In this document: positions 7,916 to 16,184 of the stretch, piece after piece | Position numbering within the stretch: the first letter of the stretch is position 1 | Layout of the letters: each line of letters begins with the position of its first letter | From: Streptomyces rubellomurinus | GTDB lineage: Bacteria > Actinomycetota > Actinomycetes > Streptomycetales > Streptomycetaceae | Length of the DNA: 64,000 nucleotides | NCBI RefSeq assembly: GCF_000961885.1 | Contig: NZ_JZKH01000038.1 | Location: 1-64,000 of the forward strand | Direction: 5' to 3' | The notes under the pieces: generated by a model | What the model was told of the DNA's origin: nothing | The model's database searches: none | The model's input: the letters and a program-made list of their open reading frames with translations, nothing else | Translations under genes and position numbers: made by a program

Positions 7916-8167
7916 TCACTCGCGTGACCACTCGGTCTCGGCCTGGGGTTCACCGTCGGCACCGGTCCCTTCCCAGAGCCGGACCCTGACTGCCCGAGGG
8001 CCCGGCGCGGGTCGGGAGAGGGTGCGAACGAACACGTCCCGGAGATGGTTGGCCGCCCGCTGCGGCGGACCGTCGTACTCCAGCGGATTCGACATCGTCG
8101 TGTCGTCCTGCCGGGACCAGCGGCCGTCGTCGTCCTGGGTCTCCAGAATCCACCGGTAGCGCTGCAT
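7916..8167 (-). CDS. small hypothetical protein
   Basis: This 83-residue soluble protein begins MQRYRWILETQDDDGRWSRQDDTT and ends QAETEWSRE. An AGGAGGG ribosome-binding site lies 6-9 nt before the ATG, which makes it a credible gene. It has no recognised domain; it is acidic and rich in Arg and Asp. It is convergent with DUF5994 copy 2 and divergent from the PRC-barrel gene. Confidence 0.6.
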   Translation of the reverse strand: MQRYRWILETQDDDGRWSRQDDTTMSNPLEYDGPPQRAANHLRDVFVRTLSRPAPGPRAVRVRLWEGTGADGEPQAETEWSRE

Positions 8168-8293
8168 CGTGCCCTCCTGTGACAACCCTCCTGCCCTGAC
8201 ACGACCGTACGAGGCGGGCGGGCGGAGGGCGACCGGGGATGTCGACCGGCAGCCGCGGCACCACAATGGAACCAGGAGCTGAGGAGATGGCCG

Positions 8294-8651
8294 ATGTTCG
8301 AGGCAGGCGCCATCCGGGAGTGGCGCGGCCATGACGTGGTCGACGCCGACGGACACAAGATCGGCACGCTGGAGTCCGTCTATGTGGACACCGTGACCGA
8401 TCAGTCGTTCTTCGCGACGGTCATGGTCGGCCTGCCCACCCGCCGCCGCCTGGTGTTCGTCCCGCTGTCCGACGCGACGGGTAGGTCCCGGTTACCTGAA
8501 GGTCCCCCGGCCCAGGAGCCAGGTGAAACACGCCCCGGCCATCGACACCGACGGCGAACTCCCCGCCGAGGACGAGGCAGCCGTCTTCGCCCACTACGGG
8601 CTGGACTACGCACCGGGCACGGGCGGAGAGCGCCGCCTGGCCCGCCGCTAG
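8294..8651 (+). pseudogene. PRC-barrel domain protein, frameshifted
   Basis: PRC-barrel proteins are small beta-barrel adaptor proteins. The frame from ATG 8294 gives WRGHDVVDADGHKIGTLESVYVDTVTD and GLPTRRRLVFVPLSDAT. The expected continuation GPGYLKVPRP...IDTDGELPAEDEAAVFAHYGL...GGERRLARR follows in another frame ending at TAG 8649-8651. Removing one G from the G run at 8479-8481 joins the two as DAT-VGPGYLKV, a 118-residue protein. It is either a true pseudogene or a homopolymer sequencing error. It lies 30 bp before the small membrane gene. Confidence 0.78.
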
Positions 8652-8681
8652 GAGCCCTCCTGACCATGAAGGAGGCCGACG

Positions 8682-8849
8682 ATGGCCCTGGTACTGTTCC
8701 TCGTCATCGTGGCGATCGTGCTCGGACTGGTCGGTGTCGTCGCCGAGGGCCTGAAGTACCTGCTGTTCATCGGCATCGCCGTGCTGATCGTCGCGCTGAT
8801 ACTCTCCGCCGTCCGGTTCCGGCGCGGGGGCCGGTCCGTGAACCGCTGA
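8682..8849 (+). CDS. small hydrophobic membrane protein
   Basis: This 55-residue protein has two predicted transmembrane helices (LVLFLVIVAIVLGLVGVVAEG and YLLFIGIAVLIVALILSAV) and a basic tail, RFRRGGRSVNR. A GGAGG ribosome-binding site at 8671-8675 supports ATG 8682. Similar short hydrophobic proteins accompany stress-response genes in Streptomyces. No function is assigned. It is probably co-transcribed with the PRC-barrel gene. Confidence 0.72.
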   Translation: MALVLFLVIVAIVLGLVGVVAEGLKYLLFIGIAVLIVALILSAVRFRRGGRSVNR

Positions 8850-8856
8850 GTACCGT

Positions 8857-8995
8857 GCCGGGTCCGGGCCGGACCGGGAGTAGCCTGGACATCACCGAAG
8901 GCACCCCGCATGCCGGCACCGGACACTGGCGTCGTCTCCGGCGAACGGCAATCCCGGACTTGGCACCGGCCAGGCTCGGAGACGGGTCCTTGATC
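8857..8995 (+). repeat. duplicated DUF5994 leader region, copy B
   Basis: This is the second copy of the leader at 7154-7297, spanning GGAGTAGCCTGGAC (8877-8890) to the ATG at 8996. Its upstream reading frame starts at 8909, reads MPAPDTGVVSGERQSRTW and stops shortly before the main start. The distance from TAGCCTGG to the ATG is 115 bp here and 117 bp in copy A. Confidence 0.7.
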
Positions 8996-9604
8996 ATGAC
9001 TGTGATCGACGGCGCGACGCTTGCCACCCCCGAACCCGCCCTGCGGTTCTCCCTGGCACCGGACGGCCCGCGAGCCGGACGGCTGGACGGGGCCTGGTGG
9101 CCCCGATCGCACGACCTTCCTTCCGAACTCCCCGCCCTGGCCGCCGAACTGGACGAGCGATGGGGTCGAGTCGCCGGAATCACCGTGAACCCCGCCCAGT
9201 GGTTGACCGTCCCCCGACGGATCCCGGTCGCGGGCCACACCGTCCATGCGAGCCACACCGTCCACGCGAGCTGGTTCACCGCCGTGCAGGACCAGCACAC
9301 GATCTCGGTCCGCTCGCACCTTGCCCGTCGGCTGACCCTGCTGGTCGTCCCGCCGCGGACGGGAGCCGTCGCCGCAGCCTGGCTGATGGCCGAGGCCGCC
9401 GATCCCGCGAACACCAGGACCGCGAGCGAACTGCTCGCCGACGAGCCGTCCGCGAAGATGCCCGACCGGCGGGGGATCGTCTGGCCGGTACGCGACCCCT
9501 TGGTCTCGGCCTGGGGCTCCGCCCGGTGGGGCGGGCCGTCGTCCCCGCCCGGGCGCTCCGGCACTGGCCCCCGACCGGCCACCGGTGACGCCGACCACCG
9601 GTGA
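8996..9604 (+). CDS. DUF5994 family protein, copy 3
   Basis: This 202-residue paralogue of copy 2 has core RLDGAWWPRSHDLPSELPALAAELDERWGRVAGITVNPAQW, then GHTVHAS and LTLLVVPPRTGAV. An 18-bp in-frame duplication (9235-9252 and 9253-9270) repeats HTVHAS. The C-terminal 45 residues are disordered (Gly, Pro, Arg). No conventional ribosome-binding site is seen. The shared leader with copy 2 suggests the same regulation. Confidence 0.76.
   Translation: MTVIDGATLATPEPALRFSLAPDGPRAGRLDGAWWPRSHDLPSELPALAAELDERWGRVAGITVNPAQWLTVPRRIPVAGHTVHASHTVHASWFTAVQDQHTISVRSHLARRLTLLVVPPRTGAVAAAWLMAEAADPANTRTASELLADEPSAKMPDRRGIVWPVRDPLVSAWGSARWGGPSSPPGRSGTGPRPATGDADHR
9235..9270 (+). repeat. 18-bp tandem duplication inside DUF5994 copy 3
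   Basis: The units 9235-9252 and 9253-9270 differ at one base (T/C) and encode HTVHAS twice. The duplication lies in the strand before the conserved WF motif and is absent from the other copies. Confidence 0.8.
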
Positions 9605-9649
9605 CGCCGCCGCCCGATCCTTCGTTCTTTCGCTCCCGGCGGGTCGCCG

Positions 9650-9895
9650 TCAGTACTCGGAGCCGCTTCGCAGGTAGGTGCCAGCGACCTGGAGCCACGC
9701 TCCGGGGCTGAAGCATGCCTCGATCCGGTGCGGGGTGTCCTCGAAGACCCGCAGGACACGAAGCGCCCCGCTGGGGTGCAGGTCGTACTCGAAGGTGACG
9801 CCGTCCGCACCGTCCTCGTACTGCAGGTCCAGCGGCCCCTTCGACGGCTCCGCCGGCGACCGGGCCTCCGCCGAGAGTTTCACGTAGACGGACAT
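9650..9895 (-). CDS. small hypothetical protein
   Basis: This 81-residue protein begins MSVYVKLSAEARSPAEP. It has a pattern of short beta strands (GPLDLQYED, VTFEYDLHPSGALRVLRVFE, RIEACFSPGAWLQVAGTYL) that suggests a compact all-beta fold. A GTG two codons upstream (9901) is an alternative start; AAAGGTGGGA precedes both. It is the downstream gene on the minus strand after DUF5994 copy 4 (55 bp gap), so the two may form one transcript. No family is recognised. Confidence 0.58.
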   Translation of the reverse strand: MSVYVKLSAEARSPAEPSKGPLDLQYEDGADGVTFEYDLHPSGALRVLRVFEDTPHRIEACFSPGAWLQVAGTYLRSGSEY

Positions 9896-9950
9896 CTTCA
9901 CGTCCCACCTTTCCTGCCTGCCCGGCGTGACCGGCTCACGGGTCTGCCCC

Positions 9951-10442
9951 TCAGGGCGTTTCGGCCGGGGGGCCGGAGCTGACGCCGGTGTCGATGAGGA
10001 TCTGCCGTGCCGAGTCACTGCCACCGGCCCTGACCGCGCGTGCCATGGAGGCCAGGGCCGCCTCCTGGCTCGCATGTGGGGGGACGACGAGCAGGCTGAA
10101 GTGGTCACGGTCGCCCCGTGTGACGATCACGGTGTCGTCGCCGACCGGGTAGCGGTCGATGTGCACCGACCGGCCGTCGACCATCAGACTGGCCGGGACG
10201 TCGTCCCAGGCGCCCGCGTCGAGGCCGACGCTCACGATGGGGCCGAGATGACCGGTCAACGCGTGGATCAGGTCAGGGAGTTCGGCGCCGATGTCGCGTG
10301 AACGCGGCCACCATGCACCGTCGAGCACGCCTTCGCGTGACCGGGTGGTCTCCAGGCGCAACGCTACCGTCCCCGGCTTCGCGGCCTGCCGGAACCGCTC
10401 CGGCAGAAACCCGTAGCGGGAATCGCTGGCTTCGTCCGACAT
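9951..10442 (-). CDS. DUF5994 family protein, copy 4
   Basis: This 163-residue paralogue lies on the opposite strand. The core has SREGVLDGAWWPRSRDIGAELPDLIHALTGHLGPIVSVGLDAGAWDDVP, then HFSLLVVPPHASQEAALASMARA. The ATG at 10442 is preceded by AGGTGG. Upstream, GGAGTACCGTGGGA resembles the GGAGTAGCCTGGAC motif of the other copies. It is closer to copy 1 than to copies 2 and 3, so the family here has two sublineages. Confidence 0.76.
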   Translation of the reverse strand: MSDEASDSRYGFLPERFRQAAKPGTVALRLETTRSREGVLDGAWWPRSRDIGAELPDLIHALTGHLGPIVSVGLDAGAWDDVPASLMVDGRSVHIDRYPVGDDTVIVTRGDRDHFSLLVVPPHASQEAALASMARAVRAGGSDSARQILIDTGVSSGPPAETP

Positions 10443-10596
10443 AGCTCGCCACCTGTCAGCCCTGAGAGACCTGGCACGCCGGGTGCGGGCCGGGCCTCGC
10501 GGGGAGCGACAGCTCGGGCCGCTCCGATATCCCACGGTACTCCGCCCGCACCTGGCCGGCCCGACCGGTCGTGAGAGCAGGGGCGGCGTGCCGCTC

Positions 10597-11793
10597 TCAG
10601 CGCCACTCGATCAGGAACAGGGTGGCGTCGTCGCTCGTGTGCCCGCCCCGCTTCTCCTTCAGCACGTGGGAGAGCGCCCGCACCACGGCCCGCACCCCCT
10701 CCTGCGAACGCTCGACGCGGTTGACCCAGTCGATGAGCTGGTCCTCCCCGAACTGTTCCCCGCCGGGCTCGCGCTCCTCGACCAGGCCGTCGGTGAAGCA
10801 CAGGACCCGGTCGCCATGCCGCAGTGCCCGCTCGCTGATCACGGGCTCCTCGCCGCCGAAGCCGACCGGCAAGGTCGTCTCGCTCTCCAGCCGCTCGACG
10901 ACGGCGTGGTCGCGGATCAAAAGGGGCTGCGGATGGCCGGCGTTGACCCACTGCAGGTGGCCGCTGACGGTGTTCAGGCGCATCATCTGCGCGGTGACGA
11001 AGTGGTCCGGCCCGAACTGCTCCGCGATGGCCCGGTCCATGAACGCGTAGATCTCGGCCAGTCCGATGTCGGCTCGCCTGGCGTGCCGGTACGCGCCGAT
11101 GGCCACGGTCGCCATGGCAGCGGCGTCCAGCCCGTGGCCCATGGCGTCGATCGTGGCCACGTGCAGAAGATCGTCGTTCAGCGCGTAGTCGAAGCTGTCG
11201 CCGGCCACCTGGTAGGCGGGTTCGAGGATGCCGGCCACGGCGACCCGCGGGGCGGTCATCGCCAACGGAGGCAGCAGTGACCACTGGATCTCCGCGGCCA
11301 CGCTCATCGGCTGGAGGCGCCGGGCCTGGAAGATCCGGTCGGTGTAGCCGCTCTTGGTGACCAGCAGATCCGCGACCAGGGAGGCGAAGCGCCGTAGGAG
11401 CCGCCGGTCGTCGCCATCGACGTCGTCCAGCGTGAGTGCCAGCACTCCCACCTCGTCCCCGCCGTCCAGCAACGGCAGGTACACCCGCACCCCGTCGCCC
11501 TGCGGCACCTCGACGGAGACACCACTCAGAAAAGCCGCGCCTGCGGACGAGCCGTCGATCGGCACCGGCTCCCGGGCGGCCAGCCCCCGTCCGGACAGCG
11601 GCACCAGCACCAATTGCCCGTAGTCCTGCAGCAGGAGCACCGGGTCACGGCCACCGATCCCACGCACCGCGTCGGCGACCAATGGAGCAATCAGATGGGG
11701 CGGAAGCTCGTGGGCCTGGTCGAGCAGTGCGCCCAGCAGGTGTTCGCCGAACCCCTCCGACCGGTCCAGGCGCCGCTCGCCGTCCCTGCCCAC
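10597..11793 (-). CDS. SpoIIE/RsbU-type PP2C protein phosphatase with GAF-like sensor
   Basis: This 398-residue cytoplasmic Ser/Thr phosphatase is predicted to dephosphorylate anti-sigma-factor antagonists. An N-terminal GAF-like region (about residues 35-165) is followed by a PP2C/SpoIIE domain. Metal-binding motifs are GDSFDYALNDDLLHVATIDAMGHGLDAA, the segment FVTAQMMRLNTVSGHLQWVNAGHPQPLL, LCFTDGLVEER and TSDDATLFLIEW. The GTG at 11793 is chosen for AGGAAGGA about 7 nt upstream; the frame is open 59 codons further but non-homologous. It may be the partner of the anti-sigma-like ATPase at 4532, at the far end of the same element. Confidence 0.82.
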   Translation of the reverse strand: MGRDGERRLDRSEGFGEHLLGALLDQAHELPPHLIAPLVADAVRGIGGRDPVLLLQDYGQLVLVPLSGRGLAAREPVPIDGSSAGAAFLSGVSVEVPQGDGVRVYLPLLDGGDEVGVLALTLDDVDGDDRRLLRRFASLVADLLVTKSGYTDRIFQARRLQPMSVAAEIQWSLLPPLAMTAPRVAVAGILEPAYQVAGDSFDYALNDDLLHVATIDAMGHGLDAAAMATVAIGAYRHARRADIGLAEIYAFMDRAIAEQFGPDHFVTAQMMRLNTVSGHLQWVNAGHPQPLLIRDHAVVERLESETTLPVGFGGEEPVISERALRHGDRVLCFTDGLVEEREPGGEQFGEDQLIDWVNRVERSQEGVRAVVRALSHVLKEKRGGHTSDDATLFLIEWR

Positions 11794-12001
11794 CGACGAT
11801 CCTTCCTGTCCCGTACAAGTCGGCACGGGCGCGATCAACCCCGGCACCCCGGTGCGGTTCACCGGGCCGGTCCTTCCATTACGCCCGACGGCGACGCATT
11901 CCGCCCCCCGGTTACGCCCCTCCCTGCGGGGCGACGCCGCCGAGAAATCGGCTCTACCACCCGTGGGCACGACCCCGATGCGCTGCGGAGGCCGCCGATC
12001 C

Positions 12002-12021
12002 TGGTCTCAGTTCTGGTCTCA
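12002..12021 (+). repeat. paired GGTCTCA repeats, right arm of the 7.8-kb element
   Basis: TGGTCTCAGTTCTGGTCTCA is followed by ATTCACCCCCGTCCGG, matching the layout at 4171-4205. Both repeats carry the same core GGTCTCA as the left end at 4404. They lie 97 bp before the tRNA-Ser fragment. Confidence 0.5.
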
Positions 12022-12117
12022 TTCACCCCCGTCCGGCCGGGTTCAGCCGCCGCTCAACCACATATTTCGCCGCAGGTCAGAACCGGTGTGAACGCCGACG
12101 GACACCGTTGCGGAGAA

Positions 12118-12173
12118 TTGGAAAGCGTGTTGGGGGCAACCCCTCACGAGTTCGAATCTCGTATCCTCCGCCT
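12118..12173 (+). repeat. tRNA-Ser 3' fragment, att site copy 2
   Basis: These 56 bp are identical to 4287-4342. They run from the anticodon loop to the acceptor strand of a serine tRNA. No 5' half is present upstream, so it is not a functional tRNA gene. A related but non-identical 17-bp sequence (AT[CT][CT]CGCCGCAGGTCAG type) precedes both copies. Confidence 0.85.
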
Positions 12174-12177
12174 TCAC

Positions 12178-12212
12178 GAAGGCCCGGACCGTCTCGTACG
12201 GTCCGGGCCTTC
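12178..12212 (+). terminator. hairpin terminator after tRNA fragment 2
   Basis: A perfect 15-bp stem (arms 12178-12192 and 12198-12212) with loop CTCGT. It is placed like the hairpin after copy 1, but the sequence differs. Confidence 0.75.
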
Positions 12213-12286
12213 GTCGTACCCGCCCCGTTGGTACGTCATCCTTGTGCTCCCGGCCTGTGCTCCCGGCCGACTGCGGCAGGGCACGG

Positions 12287-14743
12287 ATGTCCTCCTACGT
12301 GGTGAGGTGCCTCATCAGCAAGAAGAGCGGATCGGTGCTGGCCACCTGGCTGCGCGGTCTGGACGCGGCCGAGTTGGAGCGGGTCCTGGCGGCGCGCCCG
12401 GACGCCGTGTCGGCTCCGGAGCCGCGGTCGGTCGGTGAACTGGCGGACCGGCTCCAGCGGCCGGCCTCCGTGGCACTGGCCCTGCCCCGGCTCGCGCTGC
12501 CGTGTCTGCAGGTGGCGGAGGCCGCCGCCGCGCTGACGGTCGTGTCACGGGACGGCCTGGCGGGCATCCTGGGCGCGACGCACGGTGACCGCGCCCACGC
12601 GTTGGATGCCGTCCTGGCGGCGATGGCCGATCGCGCCTTGGTGTGGCCGACCGAAAACGGGCTGCTGCACATGGCGGCGCCCCTACGGAGTGCATGGAAT
12701 TCACCCCTGGGACTCGATGCACCGCTCATGCACCTGCTCGCGGGCTCGAACTCCGACGAGGTGGCGCGCATGGTGGCAAAACTCGGCGTCAAACCGGCCG
12801 CCAACAGGAAGGAAACGCGGCTGGCGGCGCTGGTCGAGCATCACAGCGATCCGGCTCGGGTCGCGGCGCTTGTCGCCACGGCGCCTGCAGCGACCAGGAA
12901 ACTCCTCGAACGACGGGCGCACGAGACTCCGGAGCGACCGGGGTTCGTCATGTTCGGGACTCCGCAAGCCGGCCCCAGGCCCGCCGAGCAGTGGGCGCTG
13001 GAGCGGGGGTTGCTGATCCGGGACCGCCGCTGGTCCGGGCCGGCCCGGATGCCCGCGGAGGTGGCACTCGCACTGCGCGGCTCCGACTGGCACGCCCCGT
13101 TCACTCCCGTCCCGCCCGACGTGCGGTCGGTGCCCGTCACCGCCCCGGACGTCGAACGGGAAGCCACAGCCGCCTCGATGGCGTTCGCCGCCCATGCCGT
13201 GTCCGTCCTGGGGGCGTGCGCCGCCGCTCCCCCGGCTCGGTTGAAGGCCGGCGGGGTCGGCGCCCGCGAACTGTCCCGGATCGGCAAGGCGGCGCAGTGC
13301 GACGAGATCGTGGTGCGCCTGGCGCTGGAGGCGGCGAGCGCGGCCGGGCTGCTGGCCCGGGACGGCGACCGGGTCGCGGCGACCGCCGCGTACGACACCT
13401 GGGCCGAGCAGAAGCCGGCCGACCAACTCACCGTGCTGCTCCAGGCATGGTGGGCGCTCCCGCTGACCCCCGGCGGGAGCCGCGACGAGGATGGCAAGGC
13501 TCTGCCAGCGCTCGCCGGGGCGCCGCCCTGCGGAGGCTGCGTACAGGCCCGGCACGGGCTGCTCGCGGCCGCGGCGCAGCTCCCGGTCGGCGAAGGGGCG
13601 GTGAACTCGGCGGAGCTGGGGGCGCTGCTCGTGTGGCTCCGCCCGCTCGCCGACGAACTCCCCCAGGACGCCACACCGTTCGCCACCTTGATCCGGGAGG
13701 CGGAACTGCTCGGCGCACTCGCGCTCGGGGCCGTGTCCCCGATCGGGGCCGCCCTGCTCGCCGACGACGCCGAGGACCTGACCGACGCCTGCCGGCGACT
13801 GCTGCCCGCAGCCAGCGGGACGGCCCGCTTCGGCAGCGACCTCACGGCCGTGGTGACCGGTACGCCGTCGGCACCCCTCCTCGCGCTACTGGACTCCGTC
13901 GCGGACCGGGAGACCGCCGGTGCGGCGTCCGTCTGGCGGTTCAGCCCGAGAAGCGTCCGCCGGGCCCTCGACACCGGCCTCACCCCCGACGCCCTCACGG
14001 CCGACCTGGCCGCCGTCGCCGTCGAGTCGCTTCCCCAACCACTCTCGTACCTGATCCAGGACACCGCTCGCGGCCACGGCCGGGTGCGCATCGCCTCCGC
14101 CGCCTGCGTGATCCACGGTGAAGAGCCCGCCCTCCTGGCCGAACTCGCCGCGCACCGCAAGCTCTCCCGGCTCGGCCTGCGGCAGCTGGCACCAACAGTG
14201 CTGATCAGCCGAACTCCACCGGACAAGACGCTCGCGGCACTGCGCGACGCGGGCTACGCCCCGGTCGCCGAGAAACCAGACGGGTCCGTCCGGATCGAGC
14301 GGGCCCAACACCGCCGCGCGGCAAGCCCCGTCCCACCCCCGCGCCTCCCCGGCAGCCGGCGCCGCCCACAGCAGACGGGCGACCGCACCGCAGACGTCGG
14401 GGCCGGCGTCGACCTCCCGGCCCTCGCCACCCGCCTGCTGGGCGCCCCGCAGGACGTTCCGGAGCCCAACCCGTACGACGGCCGCCCCTACGCCAGCGAC
14501 ACCGAGGAGATCATCGCCGGGCACGCGCGCAACCTCGCCTTCACCGATGTCCGCCAGCTGGCCCACGCCGTCAATAACGGTCAGGCCATCACGATCGAGT
14601 ACGTGGCCACCTCGGGCAACGCGACCGTCCGCACGCTCAGCCGGCTCGAACTGGACGCCCCGTATCTCCACGCCTGGTGCCACCTGCGGAACGACGAGCG
14701 GGTGTTCACCATCTCCCGCATCCACGGGGTGATGCCCTCGTAG
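12287..14743 (+). CDS. helicase-associated (XPB/Ssl2-like C-terminal) domain protein
   Basis: This protein of about 818 residues is of the actinobacterial type annotated helicase C-terminal or helicase-associated domain (Helicase_C_3). No Walker A or DEAD box is visible, so it is not itself a helicase. The N-terminus (TWLRGLDAAELERVLAARPDAV) and the middle (RRALDTGLTPDALTADLAAVAVESLPQPLSYLIQD, HGEEPALLAEL) fit the family. The C-terminal 70 residues (QLAHAVNNGQAITIEYVATSGNATVRTLSRLELDAPYLHAWCHLRNDERVFTISRI) look like a WYL-type ligand-sensing fold. ATG 12287 was taken; the ribosome-binding site is weak. It starts 114 bp after the att fragment. Confidence 0.75.
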   Translation: MSSYVVRCLISKKSGSVLATWLRGLDAAELERVLAARPDAVSAPEPRSVGELADRLQRPASVALALPRLALPCLQVAEAAAALTVVSRDGLAGILGATHGDRAHALDAVLAAMADRALVWPTENGLLHMAAPLRSAWNSPLGLDAPLMHLLAGSNSDEVARMVAKLGVKPAANRKETRLAALVEHHSDPARVAALVATAPAATRKLLERRAHETPERPGFVMFGTPQAGPRPAEQWALERGLLIRDRRWSGPARMPAEVALALRGSDWHAPFTPVPPDVRSVPVTAPDVEREATAASMAFAAHAVSVLGACAAAPPARLKAGGVGARELSRIGKAAQCDEIVVRLALEAASAAGLLARDGDRVAATAAYDTWAEQKPADQLTVLLQAWWALPLTPGGSRDEDGKALPALAGAPPCGGCVQARHGLLAAAAQLPVGEGAVNSAELGALLVWLRPLADELPQDATPFATLIREAELLGALALGAVSPIGAALLADDAEDLTDACRRLLPAASGTARFGSDLTAVVTGTPSAPLLALLDSVADRETAGAASVWRFSPRSVRRALDTGLTPDALTADLAAVAVESLPQPLSYLIQDTARGHGRVRIASAACVIHGEEPALLAELAAHRKLSRLGLRQLAPTVLISRTPPDKTLAALRDAGYAPVAEKPDGSVRIERAQHRRAASPVPPPRLPGSRRRPQQTGDRTADVGAGVDLPALATRLLGAPQDVPEPNPYDGRPYASDTEEIIAGHARNLAFTDVRQLAHAVNNGQAITIEYVATSGNATVRTLSRLELDAPYLHAWCHLRNDERVFTISRIHGVMPS

Positions 14744-14813
14744 CCGGCGACCCAAGGCATGAGCGCTCGGCACTCCGGTCTCGATTGCGGTCTCTGGGCC
14801 CAGGGCGACGTCT

Positions 14814-16155
14814 TCAGCCGAGATCCTGCTCGGGCCTTGAGCGGCCCGGGTCGGACAAGCTGTCCAGCAGGTCCGCAACGGTGGGGTGATGGGAGTGGGG
14901 GGCGAGTCGCCCTTGGAACCACTCGGCGAGGCAGGCCGGTAGGCGGCCGGTGAGAACGGCCGCTCGCCGTACGGTGGCGGCTGCCGCTTCGGCCTCCCCG
15001 AGGGCGAGTTGCGCCTCCACGACGCCCTGGAGCCGTTCGCCGAGGTGCGGGGAGAGCGTGTGCGGCGTGGCCGGGCCGACGCCCGGCACGGTCTCGTAGG
15101 AGGACATCGCCCGGTCGGGACGGCCGAGGCGCAGCCAGGTGTTCCCCCGCGAGACGGCGAGGTACGCCTCGTCGACGGCGGCGCAGGAGGGGTCCGCGGC
15201 GGCGTGCCACGGCGGGGCGCCCCGCAGGGCTGTGGCGGCCCGGTCGAGTGCGCGCAGGCTCCCGCGGGCCTGGCCGAGGTCGGCGAGGGCGCGCGATTCG
15301 TGGGTGGCGAAGGCGGCCGCCAATCGTGGGGTCGGCCTGGGGAGGACGCTCCGGGCGGCAGCTATCAGCGACAGCGCATCGCCGGGGTCGCCGAAGCGGA
15401 GGTGTCTGACCGCCAGCAGGGAGAGGTATGCGGCGGCATGCCGTGGTGCCCCGGCCGCGCCGGCGGCGCGGATCGCGGCCAGGGTGTACCGCTCGGCCTG
15501 GCTCTCGTTGCCCTGGGCGCCGCAGAGCCAGGCGCGCAGCGCGGCGGCGCGGGCGGCGAGCAGGAGCAGTCGGGCGCCGAGTGCGCGGTCCTGGCCGTGC
15601 GTGGCGAGCAGGCCGCCGACCAGCTCGTACTCGGCGCGGGCGGCCGTCTGGAGGGCGGCCGGGAGCACTGGTGTTCCCACTTCCAGGGCCTCCAGCGCGC
15701 CGAGCCGGGTCCCGATCCAGCCGAGCGTCTGCGGAACGGGCGGGACCGCGGCCTGGCCGGACGTCCGGTGGCCGTCCGCCAGGACGGCGAGGGCGTCCTG
15801 GATCTGCGCGGAGAGGACGGGACCGGTGACGACGAGGCCTGAGGCGGCCGGCCCGGCCGACGGCGAGATCCCGTTGAGAACGGCGACCGCGCCCTCCGCG
15901 GTCCACGGCTGGGTCAGCAGGTCCGCGTCCCCGGTGGCCAGACGCAGCCAGCACGGCCAGCCGAGGTGCCGTACCGCGCCCTCGGGCACCTGGTGGATGT
16001 GCGCCATGGCCAGCTGCGCGGTCGGCTCCGGGACGATCCGGCCGGACTCCCAGCGCGACACCTTCTCCCGCCGCGCCGCCATCTGCCCGAAGCCGAGCTC
16101 GGCGTGCGTTCGCGCGACCAGCTGCGCCCGTCCGGTCCCCCGCCGCGGGCGGCAT
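14814..16155 (-). pseudogene. HTH/TPR-like regulator with probable 5' frameshift
   Basis: This is a long minus-strand frame. The N-terminal HTH region is RAQLVARTHAELGFGQMAARREKVSRWESGRIVPEPTAQLAMAHIHQVPEGAVRHLGWPCWLRLA. About 300 residues of Ala/Leu-rich TPR-like helices follow. The homologous frame has no ATG or GTG before the HTH. ATG 16155 (MPPAAG) is in another frame and joins it if one base is removed from the five-C run at 16137-16141, giving about 446 residues. It may be a frameshifted pseudogene, a sequencing error or a gene with an unusual start. It is divergent from the small 16185 gene. Confidence 0.6.
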
Positions 16156-16184
16156 CGGTGACCGGACAGAGGGGAGGTGACCCG

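Larger units (their letters stand above)
4287..12173 (+). mobile_element. 7.8-kb integrated element bounded by direct tRNA-Ser att repeats, no integrase visible
   Basis: Identical 56-bp direct repeats (4287-4342 and 12118-12173) bound this segment. Just inside the left repeat (4404-4423) and just before the right repeat (12002-12021) are matching tandem GGTCTCA pairs. Together they look like attL/attR with arm-type integrase sites. No integrase, excisionase or replication gene is present, so this is a remnant or a non-autonomous element. The cargo is an anti-sigma-like ATPase, a winged-helix protein, a CBS protein, four DUF5994 genes, a PRC-barrel gene, small proteins and a SpoIIE phosphatase. 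Confidence 0.65.

Noticed and set aside
14581..16155. alternative 524-codon minus-strand protein from ATG 16155
   Set aside because: Its sequence beyond the first few codons is Arg/Pro/Gly shadow; the TPR-like frame is the coding one.
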